Origin: Bowmanella yangjiangensis
Lineage (GTDB): Bacteria > Pseudomonadota > Gammaproteobacteria > Enterobacterales > Alteromonadaceae
Assembly (NCBI RefSeq): GCF_017255015.1
Contig: NZ_JAFKCS010000014.1
Coordinates: 1-64,000 of the forward strand
Length of the DNA stretch: 64,000 bases
Direction: 5' to 3'
Below the pieces are notes generated by a model. That model was given only the letters and a program-made list of their open reading frames with translations. It was not told the origin of the DNA and made no database searches. Shown here piece by piece: positions 19,187 through 28,402 of this stretch (position 1 is the stretch's first letter; each line of letters opens with the position of its first letter). A program made the translations under genes and the position numbers.

Positions 19187-20740
19187 ATGCTCATTGGTGT
19201 ACCCAAAGAAATCCTTACCCACGAAACCCGTGTGGCTGCGACCCCAAAGACAGTCGAGCAACTGCTGAAACTTGGCTTTGACGTAGTGATCGAAGCCGGT
19301 GCAGGGGAGCTCGCCAGTTTTACTGACAAGGCGTATGTGGATGCAGGCGCAAGGTTAGCCAGCAGGGAAGAGGTGTGGCAGGCCGACATCATCTTTAAGG
19401 TCAATGCGCCGATGAAAAATGGCCGCAAAAAGATAGATGAATTTGCATTAATGAAAGCCGGTAGCACTATCGCCAGCTTCATCTGGCCTGCGCAACATCC
19501 GGAGTTAATCAGCACGCTGGCGGAGAAGCAAGTCAGTGTGCTTGCCATGGATGCAGTACCGAGAATTTCACGCGCTCAGTCGTTGGATGCTTTGAGTTCC
19601 ATGGCCAACATTGCCGGTTATCGTGCCGTAGTGGAAGCCGCACATGAGTTTGGCCGTTTTTTTACCGGGCAGATAACCGCTGCAGGTAAGGTACCACCGG
19701 CAAAAGTGCTGGTGGCTGGAGCCGGTGTTGCTGGACTTGCGGCAATTGGGGCGGCGGGCAGTTTGGGGGCGATAGTGCGCGCCTTCGATGTGCGTCCTGA
19801 GGTCAAGGAACAGGTTCAAAGCATGGGTGCTGAATTCCTTGAAGTTGACGTGAAAGGCATGGAGCAGAGCAGTGATGGCTACGCCAAAGAGGCCTCTGCT
19901 GAGTTTAATCAGGCCGCAGAGCGCTTATATGCCGAGCAAGCTAAAGATGTGGATATTATTATTACAACCGCACTGATACCGGGTAAACCGGCGCCTAAGC
20001 TGATAAGTCAGGAAATGATCGACAGTATGAAACCCGGTAGTGTGGTGGTAGACCTGGCCGCAGCCAATGGTGGTAATTGTGCTTACACCAAAGCGGATAA
20101 ACTGGTCACCACACCCGGTGGGGTGAAAGTCATTGGCTATACCGATATGACAGGCAGGTTGCCCACTCAGTCATCGCAGTTGTACGCCACCAATCTGGTT
20201 AACTTGGCCAAGCTGCTATGTAAAAACAAAGACGGCCAAATCGAACTGGATTTTGAAGATGTGGTGATCAGGGGCGTTACGATAGTCAAAGACGGTGAGA
20301 TTACCTGGCCCGCTCCTCCTATCAAAGTGTCTGCGCAACCTAAAGCCAAACCACAGCTACAAAAAGCCAAGGCGCCCGAAACGCCAATGGATCCTAAACG
20401 AAAGTACCTGTTGATGACGATTGCAGCCTTTTTATTTGGCTGGCTGGCGAGCAGTGCACCGCCAGAGTTCTTGTCCCACTTTACGGTATTTGTGCTGGCA
20501 TGTGTGGTGGGCTACTACGTGGTGTGGAACGTGACGCACGCCTTACATACCCCCTTGATGTCAGTGACCAATGCGATTTCGGGGATTATTGTGGTGGGAG
20601 CATTGTTGCAGATAGGGCAGGGAGACGGTTTCGTGACCTTTTTGTCCTTTATCGCTGTGCTGATCGCCAGTATCAATATCTTTGGCGGCTTTACCGTGAC
20701 TAAGCGAATGCTGGAGATGTTTCGCAGGGGGGACAAGTAG
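19187..20740 (+). CDS. pntA: NAD(P) transhydrogenase subunit alpha
   Basis: A 517-residue subunit of the proton-translocating transhydrogenase, which uses the proton gradient to reduce NADP with NADH. Residues 1-380 form the NAD-binding domain I ([20 protein letters not shown], then the Rossmann motif [22 protein letters not shown]). About 400-517 hold the membrane helices of domain II. This is the E. coli-like fused arrangement rather than the split three-gene type. ATG 19187 is chosen because AAGGA lies 7 bases upstream and the family starts here; the in-frame ATG 19157 would add ten residues. pntB follows with no gap. Confidence 0.96.
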   Translation: MLIGVPKEILTHETRVAATPKTVEQLLKLGFDVVIEAGAGELASFTDKAYVDAGARLASREEVWQADIIFKVNAPMKNGRKKIDEFALMKAGSTIASFIWPAQHPELISTLAEKQVSVLAMDAVPRISRAQSLDALSSMANIAGYRAVVEAAHEFGRFFTGQITAAGKVPPAKVLVAGAGVAGLAAIGAAGSLGAIVRAFDVRPEVKEQVQSMGAEFLEVDVKGMEQSSDGYAKEASAEFNQAAERLYAEQAKDVDIIITTALIPGKPAPKLISQEMIDSMKPGSVVVDLAAANGGNCAYTKADKLVTTPGGVKVIGYTDMTGRLPTQSSQLYATNLVNLAKLLCKNKDGQIELDFEDVVIRGVTIVKDGEITWPAPPIKVSAQPKAKPQLQKAKAPETPMDPKRKYLLMTIAAFLFGWLASSAPPEFLSHFTVFVLACVVGYYVVWNVTHALHTPLMSVTNAISGIIVVGALLQIGQGDGFVTFLSFIAVLIASINIFGGFTVTKRMLEMFRRGDK

Positions 20741-22114
20741 ATGTCTGCAGGATTAGTTCAAGCTGCTTATATCATTGCCGCCTTGCTATTTATATTAAGT
20801 CTGGCGGGGCTGTCTAAACAGGAAAGTGCTAAAGCCGGCAATTATTTTGGCATGGCAGGTATGGCTATTGCCTTATTGGCGACCATTTTTAGCCCGACAT
20901 CAGCCGGATTGGGCTGGATTGCATTGGCCATGGTTATTGGTGCGGCAATCGGTATGCATCTGGCGCGTAAAGTGGAAATGACCCAGATGCCGGAATTGGT
21001 GGCCATACTGCACAGTTTTGTCGGGTTGGCTGCGGTACTGGTTGGGTACAACACTTTTATAGATCATCCTCCTTTGTATGGGGCCATGCTAAGTATTCAT
21101 CTGGTAGAGATCTTTCTCGGTGTATTTATCGGCGCGGTAACCTTTACTGGCTCCATCGTAGCTTTTGGCAAGCTAAAGGGAATTTTCTCTTCTAAGCCTA
21201 TGATGCTTCCCCACCGTCACAAGCTGAATTTAGCCGCTGTGGTGGTATCAGTTTTACTGCTTTCGCATTTTGTTAGTGCTCAGGGCTCAGCGTTAGCGCT
21301 GTTATTAGTGACCTTAATCGCTCTGGCGTTTGGCTGGCACCTGGTTGCTTCCATTGGTGGTGCGGATATGCCAGTGGTGGTATCGATGCTTAACTCCTAC
21401 TCAGGCTGGGCGGCTGCGGCGGCCGGTTTTATGCTGTCCAATGATCTGCTGATTGTCACCGGTGCCTTAGTGGGAAGTTCTGGCGCGATTCTGTCGTACA
21501 TTATGTGTAAGGCGATGAATCGTTCATTTATCAGCGTGATCGCCGGTGGATTTGGCACGGATGGGGTGTCTTCGGGTGGCGAAGAGATGGGGGAGTATCG
21601 GGAAGTACATGCTGAAGAGGTGGCGGAGCTGTTAAAAGACGCCAGTTCAGTGATTATCACCCCTGGCTACGGTATGGCGGTAGCCCAGGCACAATACCCA
21701 GTGTATGAAATTACTGAGAAGCTGCGCAGCCTGGGTGTTGAGGTGCGTTTTGGTATTCACCCGGTCGCAGGGCGTTTGCCCGGGCATATGAATGTGTTAC
21801 TGGCCGAAGCTAAAGTGCCTTATGACATCGTATTGGAGATGGATGAAATCAATGAGGATTTCGCCTCGACAGATGTGGTGTTGGTTATAGGTGCGAATGA
21901 CACGGTCAATCCTGCGGCTGCCGAAGACCCATCCAGCCCCATAGCCGGTATGCCGGTATTGGAGGTTTGGAAAGCGCGTAAGGTGATAGTGTTTAAGCGT
22001 TCCATGAATACTGGCTACGCTGGCGTGCAGAATCCGCTGTTCTTTAAGGATAATGCCGCCATGTTGTTTGGCGACGCTAAAGCCTCAGTTGAGGCCATCT
22101 TTAAGGCGTTGTGA
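20741..22114 (+). CDS. pntB: NAD(P) transhydrogenase subunit beta
   Basis: 457 residues: about nine membrane helices (1-270) and the NADP-binding domain III (about 280-457) with [15 protein letters not shown], the [18 protein letters not shown] loop and [14 protein letters not shown]. All are well conserved. It partners PntA in the inner membrane. The ATG follows the pntA TAG directly, with AGGGGGGACAAG as a strong ribosome binding site inside pntA. Confidence 0.97.
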   Translation: MSAGLVQAAYIIAALLFILSLAGLSKQESAKAGNYFGMAGMAIALLATIFSPTSAGLGWIALAMVIGAAIGMHLARKVEMTQMPELVAILHSFVGLAAVLVGYNTFIDHPPLYGAMLSIHLVEIFLGVFIGAVTFTGSIVAFGKLKGIFSSKPMMLPHRHKLNLAAVVVSVLLLSHFVSAQGSALALLLVTLIALAFGWHLVASIGGADMPVVVSMLNSYSGWAAAAAGFMLSNDLLIVTGALVGSSGAILSYIMCKAMNRSFISVIAGGFGTDGVSSGGEEMGEYREVHAEEVAELLKDASSVIITPGYGMAVAQAQYPVYEITEKLRSLGVEVRFGIHPVAGRLPGHMNVLLAEAKVPYDIVLEMDEINEDFASTDVVLVIGANDTVNPAAAEDPSSPIAGMPVLEVWKARKVIVFKRSMNTGYAGVQNPLFFKDNAAMLFGDAKASVEAIFKAL

Positions 22115-22128
22115 TGCAGATTTCTGTT

Positions 22129-22155
22129 AAAAGGGGCTACGGCCTCTTTTTTATT
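22129..22155 (+). terminator. Probable terminator of pntAB
   Basis: AAAAGGGGC-TAC-GGCCTCTTTTTTATT: a short stem containing a G-T pair, followed by six T. It sits about 15 bases after pntB. Confidence 0.65.
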
Positions 22156-22229
22156 TGGCAGGAAAATCTTGACCCACAAGTGAGAGAACAAATAATCTTC
22201 CGTGCTAACCAAATCAACGGAGTGTAGTA

Positions 22230-22796
22230 GTGACTTGGACGACCCTTGCCATCTTGGCCATCCCCCTGATTCTTTTGTACATCTGGTATGTTTCCATCAT
22301 TTCCCGACGCAATGCGACGGAAGAAGCATTTGCCGGAATTGATGTGCAGCTAAAAAAACGCACCGATTTAATTCCCAATATTCTGAAAATTGCCGCCAGT
22401 TTTATGCAGCACGAGAAATCCCTATTGGAAGACATTACCCGCTTGCGAACAGAAGTTTTAAAAGCCTCCGGGCAAGCCGCTCAAACGGAGCGCTTTGCAC
22501 TGGAGGCTGACTTGTCGCAGAAAATGGGCAGCTTGCTGGTGGCTGTAGAAAATTATCCTGAGCTCAAGTCTCAACAGAATATGCTGGAAGCACAGCGAGT
22601 ATATGCCGATGTGGAAGAGCATATCTCTGCTGCCAGACGCAGTTATAATGCGGCAGGTAAGCGTTACCGTGACGCTATTCAGATCTTCCCTGGTAATCTT
22701 ATCGCTGCCATCCTGAGTTTAAAACCTATGCCTTTTTTTGCGGTGGCTGACACTGAGCGTAAACCTATCGATGCCGATAGCTTCCTGCAATCATGA
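22230..22796 (+). CDS. lemA: LemA family protein
   Basis: A 188-residue membrane-anchored protein: one N-terminal helix (about 4-24), then the LemA helical bundle with RRNATEEAFAGIDVQLKKRTDLIPNIL, VAVENYPELKSQQNMLEAQ and SYNAAGKRYRDAIQIFPGN. The function of LemA proteins is not settled. The start is GTG with GGAG eight bases upstream. It overlaps the next gene by 4 bases (ATGA), so the two form an operon; LemA next to a DUF3137 protein is a recurring pair. Confidence 0.92.
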   Translation: MTWTTLAILAIPLILLYIWYVSIISRRNATEEAFAGIDVQLKKRTDLIPNILKIAASFMQHEKSLLEDITRLRTEVLKASGQAAQTERFALEADLSQKMGSLLVAVENYPELKSQQNMLEAQRVYADVEEHISAARRSYNAAGKRYRDAIQIFPGNLIAAILSLKPMPFFAVADTERKPIDADSFLQS

Positions 22797-23854
22797 GTAA
22801 TTTTCTGCATACTTTTCAACAGGCTGGTGTTGCCATCCGCCAACTGGTGGATGGTTCGGCCTTTAAACGTCATGTTGATACCAATATTCCCTTGTCGGAT
22901 GAATTTAAGGCATTGATTGAGTCCGACGTTAAACCCTTACTTGAGCCGCTGGAAGCTTTTCGCCTAGAGAAGCTTGCGACCAAAAAGCGTAACAAGAAAT
23001 GGGTGTTGTGGCTTGGCTGGATACTCTGGTTACCCGCTTTGATTTGGGACTTGTTGTATCTGGCTAGTGGTGACCTGCATATCAGTGTGCTCTTTGTCGC
23101 AGCAGGCATGGGCATTTGGATTATTTATCCTGAGATGCAGTATCGCAAACATTACAAGCAGATGTTAATGCCGGTATTGCTAAAGGCGTTTGGTGATTTT
23201 CGCTATAGAGAGAATGGCTGTATAGATATCGAGGCGGTCAAGGCTCTGGACACTATGCCGTCTTTTTCCAGCAAATCCCATGAGGATCATATTGCTGGGA
23301 AAATTGAAGATATCGAGTTTGAGTTCTGTGAACTTAAGCTTGAACGTAAGGGGCACAAGTCATCAACAACAGTGTTTCGCGGTGGGGCTGTGGTGCTTAA
23401 TGTGCCGTTTCAGCTGCATGGTCATACTGTAGTGGGGATGGACTACGGCAAGCTTGGTAATATGTTTGCCGCCTCTATGGCCAGGCGCAAAGTGGCACTG
23501 GAAAATCCCGGGTTTGAAAAACGCTTCGAGGTCAGTAGTACAGACCAGCAGTATTCCCGTTATTTGCTTTCACCGGCGATGATGGAGCGTTTACTGGCGT
23601 TAGATGACCTGTTTCGGGCGCGAGCTAAAGGCTCGGGGCTAAGCTGTGAGTTTAAGGGCAATCAGGTACTGCTGATGATTTCTTACTTTGGCGACCTGCT
23701 GGATACCGCTGACATAAATGTTTCAGCCTATGATCTCGACAAACTACCTTTGCTGGAGCAGGAACTGGCGATGATTACCGGGTTGATTAAACAGTTAAAG
23801 CTGGATTATTTGACAGCTAGGAACCTAGCAGTTCGTAACATGTCGGCAAGTTGA
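22793..23854 (+). CDS. DUF3137 membrane protein
   Basis: A 353-residue protein with a cytoplasmic N-terminus, two membrane helices close together (about 65-85 and 97-117) and a large soluble C-terminal domain with FRYRENGCIDIEAV, EDHIAGKIEDIEFEFCELKLE and TVFRGGAVVLN. This matches DUF3137, a family without proven function often encoded beside LemA. It starts inside the lemA stop codon. Confidence 0.82.
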   Translation: MSNFLHTFQQAGVAIRQLVDGSAFKRHVDTNIPLSDEFKALIESDVKPLLEPLEAFRLEKLATKKRNKKWVLWLGWILWLPALIWDLLYLASGDLHISVLFVAAGMGIWIIYPEMQYRKHYKQMLMPVLLKAFGDFRYRENGCIDIEAVKALDTMPSFSSKSHEDHIAGKIEDIEFEFCELKLERKGHKSSTTVFRGGAVVLNVPFQLHGHTVVGMDYGKLGNMFAASMARRKVALENPGFEKRFEVSSTDQQYSRYLLSPAMMERLLALDDLFRARAKGSGLSCEFKGNQVLLMISYFGDLLDTADINVSAYDLDKLPLLEQELAMITGLIKQLKLDYLTARNLAVRNMSAS

Positions 23855-23858
23855 GATA

Positions 23859-23879
23859 AGCGCCCTCAACGAGGGCGCT
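23859..23879. terminator. GC-rich hairpin between DUF3137 and the TonB receptor gene
   Basis: AGCGCCCTC-AAC-GAGGGCGCT is a perfect 9-base stem lying between convergent stop codons. There is no T tract on either side, so it may be a weak terminator or an mRNA 3'-end stabiliser. Confidence 0.55.
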
Positions 23880-23887
23880 CAATTGGA

Positions 23888-26275
23888 TTAATAGAAAGTG
23901 TAATCTATTCTGAGGGTTAAGGTTCTGCCCGCGAGGTACTCGATGTATTGCTGAGCGGTAGTGTTATCCTTATCTCTGCTTCTGGCATAGCGATATTGCA
24001 CTGCTTCTTTATCAAACAGGTTGTTTAGATGTAGGCTCAGTTTGACATCGTTGCTGACATCTATACGTCCTGAAAGATTAAAGTAGCTGTAGGCAGGAAC
24101 AACGTCTTCATCCCGAACATTAAAATGGGTTTTGTACTCTCCATAATAGGTGTAATCCACCCGGGCATAGGCTTGTTTACCAAATAATTCAAAGCCCTGA
24201 TCCAAAGCCAGGTAAGCGTTCCAATCCGGCACCATGGTCATGCTGTCGCCTTTTTTCGCTTCAATTGCATCGTTGTCTTTGGTGATTTCTGAATTGGTAT
24301 AAGAAGTATTGAAAGTCAGTTCCAACTCATCAGCCAGTCTGGCAGTAGATTCGAATTCAAACCCTTGAGAACGCGCTTCGCCAGCATTGGCGGTAAAGCT
24401 AAACCCACAAGTCGGCATATAGATGCTAGTACGTATATCCGTCCAATCTATTTGATAGACTGCCGCGGCAAAGTCAAAGCGTCCACCAAATGTGCTCGCT
24501 TTGATCCCTAACTCATAATTCTCGATAGCATCGGACGTATATCGGTTTTGTCGCTGTGACGCATTGGGGTCGTCTTGACAGGAGCCTGCCAATGGACCGT
24601 TATTGCCACCTGGTCGATAGCCTTCGGAATATAATGCATAAACAGACATATCTCTGGAAGGGCGCCAGGATGCACTGAACTTATAACGATTTCCTGATTC
24701 ACTGCCACCGGACAAGGTGGTTTCATTCGACCAAATTCCGCTTGCAACATCATGAAAGTCGTCTTTGAGATCAAAACGGCGAACACCGGCGTTTAACTCT
24801 AGCTCTCCCATATCACCCAAATTAAAGGTGTAAGCCACGTCAGCAAAAAAGGCCAGCTCACGGTAATAGTCTTTAATCAGTGAGTAACGCCAGTTATTTT
24901 GTGGATTGCCGAAATTTTCCTTACCTAGCTCGGTAACGTCCACCCCCCACCAATACAGGGCCAGTGCAGACACCAGATCGCCTTGTTCATGATATTGGTT
25001 CTGATTGTTAAAGGAGTCTTCGGTGAGCTTTTTGTCGTAGAACATACCGACAGTCCAGCTCAGGGGGCCTGGATTCAGGTTCTGGAAACGTAGCTCGTGG
25101 GTGGTTCTTTCCTGATAATCGTCGTAATCGTCATTGATAATCCAGGTCAGAAATAAATCATCTGCGTCCAGCCTGGTCCAGCTATCAAGTGAACTCATGC
25201 TGTATTTGCGGTAGGAACCAGCATAGTTGAGAGTGGCAACATCAAACAGGTTGTCATGGTTGATGTTCAGGGTGTAAAGGTTAGAACTGTTCTTATACCA
25301 GGGGTCCAGGCGTTCCCAGACCTGATACTTCTGTGCAACATTCTGTGCAACTTTAGGTGCACTGCCGCCGCGGCAGGCCGGGCGCTCCAGTGTGGGATCG
25401 CATTCAACAACAATGTCTTCAATATCATAGCCATAAGGGGCGTCGGGATTGGCGGTAGCAATAAAATCATAGTAGTAGCCGGGTTTTGAGCGGTCACCTA
25501 GGTTTTCTCCCCGTTCGTGATTCTCGACCCGGCTAAATCCCAAGGTAACATCCATCTGGTCAGATACCTGCCAGAGTAATTGTGAACGTAAGAATCTGTT
25601 TTCTTTGTCAGATTGCAGACCGGTATTCATGTTGACAAATGGCAGTTGGTCATAGTCTTTGTTGCCGTTAACCCGCAGTGCCAGCTTACCGTCAACAAGC
25701 GGCACATTGATACCTAGGGTGAGGTTGTTGTCATAACCGTCAACATCCTTTTCTGCACTAACTTGCATTGACCCAAATAATTCAAACTCGTCCAGCTTGG
25801 GTTTGTTAGTGATAATACGAACCGTGCCACCGATAGCGTTAGAACCGTATAAGGTACCCTGTGGGCCACGCAATACTTCCACGCGTTCAACGTCTGAAAG
25901 ATTGGTGAATACAAAAGGTATGTCATCCACAAAGGTAGCCGTTGTATTGGGCACCGTCGTATTACCGCCGCTCAGACCTCGCAGTATTAACTGTCCTCTT
26001 GGCATGGCTGCGCCAGCCAGGGTACGGTAGATGTCTGTGGCGCTTGTGTAATTCCTGTCAACAATGTCCATAGCGGAAATACTGGACACTGACATTGGAA
26101 TTTCGACGAGAGTTTCTTCCTTGCGGCGTGACGTGACCACCACCTTTTCCACTTCAGTATCGGCTTCTACCTCCTGTTGTGCTTGGGCATAGGCTTGGGG
26201 ATAAGCCGTTAGTGCCATCAGGACTGCCAGATGAAGAGATGTTTTACAAAGTCCGTGTTTGCCTGACATGTGCAT
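23888..26275 (-). CDS. TonB-dependent outer-membrane receptor
   Basis: 795 residues: signal peptide (about 1-30, ending YAQA), a TonB-box-like stretch (VEKVVVTSRRKEE), plug domain (about 45-165, with VERVEVLRGPQGTLYGSNAIGGTVRIITNKP-type motif) and a 22-strand barrel that ends in the outer-membrane signature LRIDYTFY. The long barrel belongs to the general siderophore/other-nutrient receptor group of Alteromonadales. The substrate is unknown; no transport, siderophore or polysaccharide gene is near. The ATG at 26275 has CTGGAG seven bases upstream. The 275 bases upstream (26276-26550) are AT-rich with no convincing gene and no visible Fur box. Confidence 0.92.
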   Translation of the reverse strand: MHMSGKHGLCKTSLHLAVLMALTAYPQAYAQAQQEVEADTEVEKVVVTSRRKEETLVEIPMSVSSISAMDIVDRNYTSATDIYRTLAGAAMPRGQLILRGLSGGNTTVPNTTATFVDDIPFVFTNLSDVERVEVLRGPQGTLYGSNAIGGTVRIITNKPKLDEFELFGSMQVSAEKDVDGYDNNLTLGINVPLVDGKLALRVNGNKDYDQLPFVNMNTGLQSDKENRFLRSQLLWQVSDQMDVTLGFSRVENHERGENLGDRSKPGYYYDFIATANPDAPYGYDIEDIVVECDPTLERPACRGGSAPKVAQNVAQKYQVWERLDPWYKNSSNLYTLNINHDNLFDVATLNYAGSYRKYSMSSLDSWTRLDADDLFLTWIINDDYDDYQERTTHELRFQNLNPGPLSWTVGMFYDKKLTEDSFNNQNQYHEQGDLVSALALYWWGVDVTELGKENFGNPQNNWRYSLIKDYYRELAFFADVAYTFNLGDMGELELNAGVRRFDLKDDFHDVASGIWSNETTLSGGSESGNRYKFSASWRPSRDMSVYALYSEGYRPGGNNGPLAGSCQDDPNASQRQNRYTSDAIENYELGIKASTFGGRFDFAAAVYQIDWTDIRTSIYMPTCGFSFTANAGEARSQGFEFESTARLADELELTFNTSYTNSEITKDNDAIEAKKGDSMTMVPDWNAYLALDQGFELFGKQAYARVDYTYYGEYKTHFNVRDEDVVPAYSYFNLSGRIDVSNDVKLSLHLNNLFDKEAVQYRYARSRDKDNTTAQQYIEYLAGRTLTLRIDYTFY

Positions 26276-26550
26276 AGCGTGCTCCAGGTTATTATTCGAA
26301 TAGGTAGCTATAATTTGGCGCCTGTTGAATTTCGGAAGGATGCCAAAATAGCCTAGTATATGAACAGTTTGGAAATTTCGGCTAGTTAATTTTGTTTTTA
26401 AATATCATGTGTTTAGATTTGATTGTTGTGAACAATCAAAGTGACATTAGATGCAAGAGGATGGTGAATCTTGATGTGTCGAAAAATTCAGAAGGAATAA
26501 AGTTGTTAGTAGGTTTGGCATGGGATGATGCCCAACCTACAGTGTTTTAT

Positions 26551-27405
26551 TTAAGCAAAAACAACGGTTTTATGCTGGTGAATAATCACCCTGTCTTCCA
26601 GGTGATAACGAACGCCATTAGCCAGCGCTTGTTTTTCACAGTTTTTGCCTTTGCGCACCATATCGGCTGCAGAGTCGCTATGACTGATACGCATGACCTC
26701 CTGTTCGATAATTGGGCCCTCATCCAGATCTGAGGTGACATAGTGGCAGGTGGCCCCAATCAGTTTAACGCCCCTATCGTAGGCTTGCTGATAAGGCTTG
26801 GCTCCTGCAAAAGAAGGTAAAAAGCTATGGTGAATATTAATGGCTTTTCCAGCCAAAGCTTCGCAAAGCTGATTGGGAAGAATTTGCATAAATCTGGCTA
26901 ACACAGTGAGGTCAGCCTGATAGTGATTGAGCAGACTATGAATTTCTGCAAAGGCCTTTTCCTTGCCAAGTGCCTGAAAGTCTACCCAGTGAAAAGGAAC
27001 GTTATACCAGTCAGCAAACTGCTGCATATGCGGGTGGTTGGCAATAATGCAAGGAATATCACAATACAATTCGTTGGTATGCCAGCGATGCAGTAAATCA
27101 ATCAGACAGTGCGATTCGTGACTGGCGAGTAGTGCCACTCTCTGCTTTTGATGCGAGTCAGCTAAACGCCAGTTCATTTGATACTGCTCAGCTAAGGGTT
27201 TGAATATCGAGCGAAAGGCTTCCAGGCTAAGAGGCAGAGAATCAGCGCGAATTTCATGGCGCATGAAAAATCTGCCGGTTTGCAGGTCCGTATGGTGGCT
27301 AGCCTCCACTATGGTTGCATTGTGACCGGCTAAGAACTGGCTGACAGCGGCAACCAGGCCTACTTGGTCCGGACAATCGATAACGAGGCGAAAAGTTTGT
27401 TGCAT
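26551..27405 (-). CDS. purU: Formyltetrahydrofolate deformylase
   Basis: A 284-residue enzyme that hydrolyses 10-formyl-THF to THF and formate and so supplies formate and balances one-carbon pools. The N-terminal ACT domain (about 5-85, DCPDQVGLVAAVSQFLAGHNATIVEA) and the formyltransferase-like catalytic domain with INIHHSFLPSFAGAKPYQQA and GATCHYVTSDLDEGPIIEQ are complete. GAAGGA lies seven bases before the ATG. It is a single-gene unit. Confidence 0.95.
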   Translation of the reverse strand: MQQTFRLVIDCPDQVGLVAAVSQFLAGHNATIVEASHHTDLQTGRFFMRHEIRADSLPLSLEAFRSIFKPLAEQYQMNWRLADSHQKQRVALLASHESHCLIDLLHRWHTNELYCDIPCIIANHPHMQQFADWYNVPFHWVDFQALGKEKAFAEIHSLLNHYQADLTVLARFMQILPNQLCEALAGKAINIHHSFLPSFAGAKPYQQAYDRGVKLIGATCHYVTSDLDEGPIIEQEVMRISHSDSAADMVRKGKNCEKQALANGVRYHLEDRVIIHQHKTVVFA

Positions 27406-27577
27406 GGCAGCGTCCTTCAGTTTGCTTGGGCAACGTTATACCAGTTGGCAGGGCGGGGTAAAAGCGGCATTTTTAGGATGTTGTCACCAGAAGAGGCTTG
27501 ATTTGAACAAAATTATACTCAAAAACTCAGTAAGCCCTACCAGGATAAGCAAAACCTCTTGGCTTTAGTGCAAACCA

Positions 27578-28135
27578 TTACTGGAAGTGCCCACGGGCTA
27601 ACTGTTCGCGGATTGAGCCAGGCTCTGTCAGTGGCCAGTGTTCCATTACCCTGTAACGGACACCGGAGGTGGTAGATTGTGACTCAAATAAACAAAATGC
27701 TTTAACGTCGAAATACATGTCTGGGGCACAAAGTGGCGCGGGGGGATTTTCACGTAGTTTACGAAACAAACTGATATGCGGCTGATAAGGGCGGTTATCT
27801 GTCGATATCCTCTGCTGGTTCAGCTTGTCTCGTAATTGTGTCACCAAAGCATCAAGTGCGGATGGTATCTGCGTAGGGCCAATCCAATAGACTTTAGGTT
27901 TGGACCAGTAACCAGTTTGATCTATGTGCAAACTGAAGCTGTCTCCTGAGACTTGATGCGCGGCGTGATACACCCTTTCCAGCGCGTTGTCTGCTGTTTC
28001 CCCTAAAAATGCCAAGGTAATGTGAAAATTGCCGGGTGCTACGGGATGGGCCAGCGATGGCAGCATTTTATTACGCCATTGATCTATGGCCAGTTTGTCT
28101 GGGCCAGTAAAATCAAGACCAAAGAAAAGTCGCAT
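27578..28135 (-). CDS. thpR: RNA 2',3'-cyclic phosphodiesterase
   Basis: A 185-residue protein of the 2H phosphoesterase superfamily (ThpR/LigT). The two catalytic HxTx-type motifs are HITL (H38) and HISL (H120). E. coli ThpR opens 2',3'-cyclic phosphates and can ligate tRNA halves with 2'-5' bonds in vitro. The start MRLFFGLDF is typical. It is transcribed divergently from hrpB across 267 bases in which I see no further gene. Confidence 0.9.
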   Translation of the reverse strand: MRLFFGLDFTGPDKLAIDQWRNKMLPSLAHPVAPGNFHITLAFLGETADNALERVYHAAHQVSGDSFSLHIDQTGYWSKPKVYWIGPTQIPSALDALVTQLRDKLNQQRISTDNRPYQPHISLFRKLRENPPAPLCAPDMYFDVKAFCLFESQSTTSGVRYRVMEHWPLTEPGSIREQLARGHFQ

Positions 28136-28402
28136 CGAGGATCTCTTATCATTTTATTTAGAGGAGTACTGGGTGCGCGCCAGTAAAGCCCGTGATTGAG
28201 CTGTGACCTTACTATGAATGGACCAGGAGGGGAATGTTAAGAGCGAGTGGCCTCTTCTGCTTGGTGCATGGCATGATACAATCTGCCATCTTGTGGTTGC
28301 GAGCTAAACGCAAATTGTTGTTTTGTGCTGATAAGATCTTGCACCTACTTAGTTTGTCAGGCACTGAATCAGCCACCCTATAGCTAAGGTGAGTTCCCGA
28401 GC

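Noticed and set aside
26392-26733. Plus-strand open frame of 113 codons upstream of and over the end of purU
   Set aside because: Half of it is antisense to purU, it has no clear ribosome site and no recognisable domain. The 5' part is AT-rich non-coding sequence.
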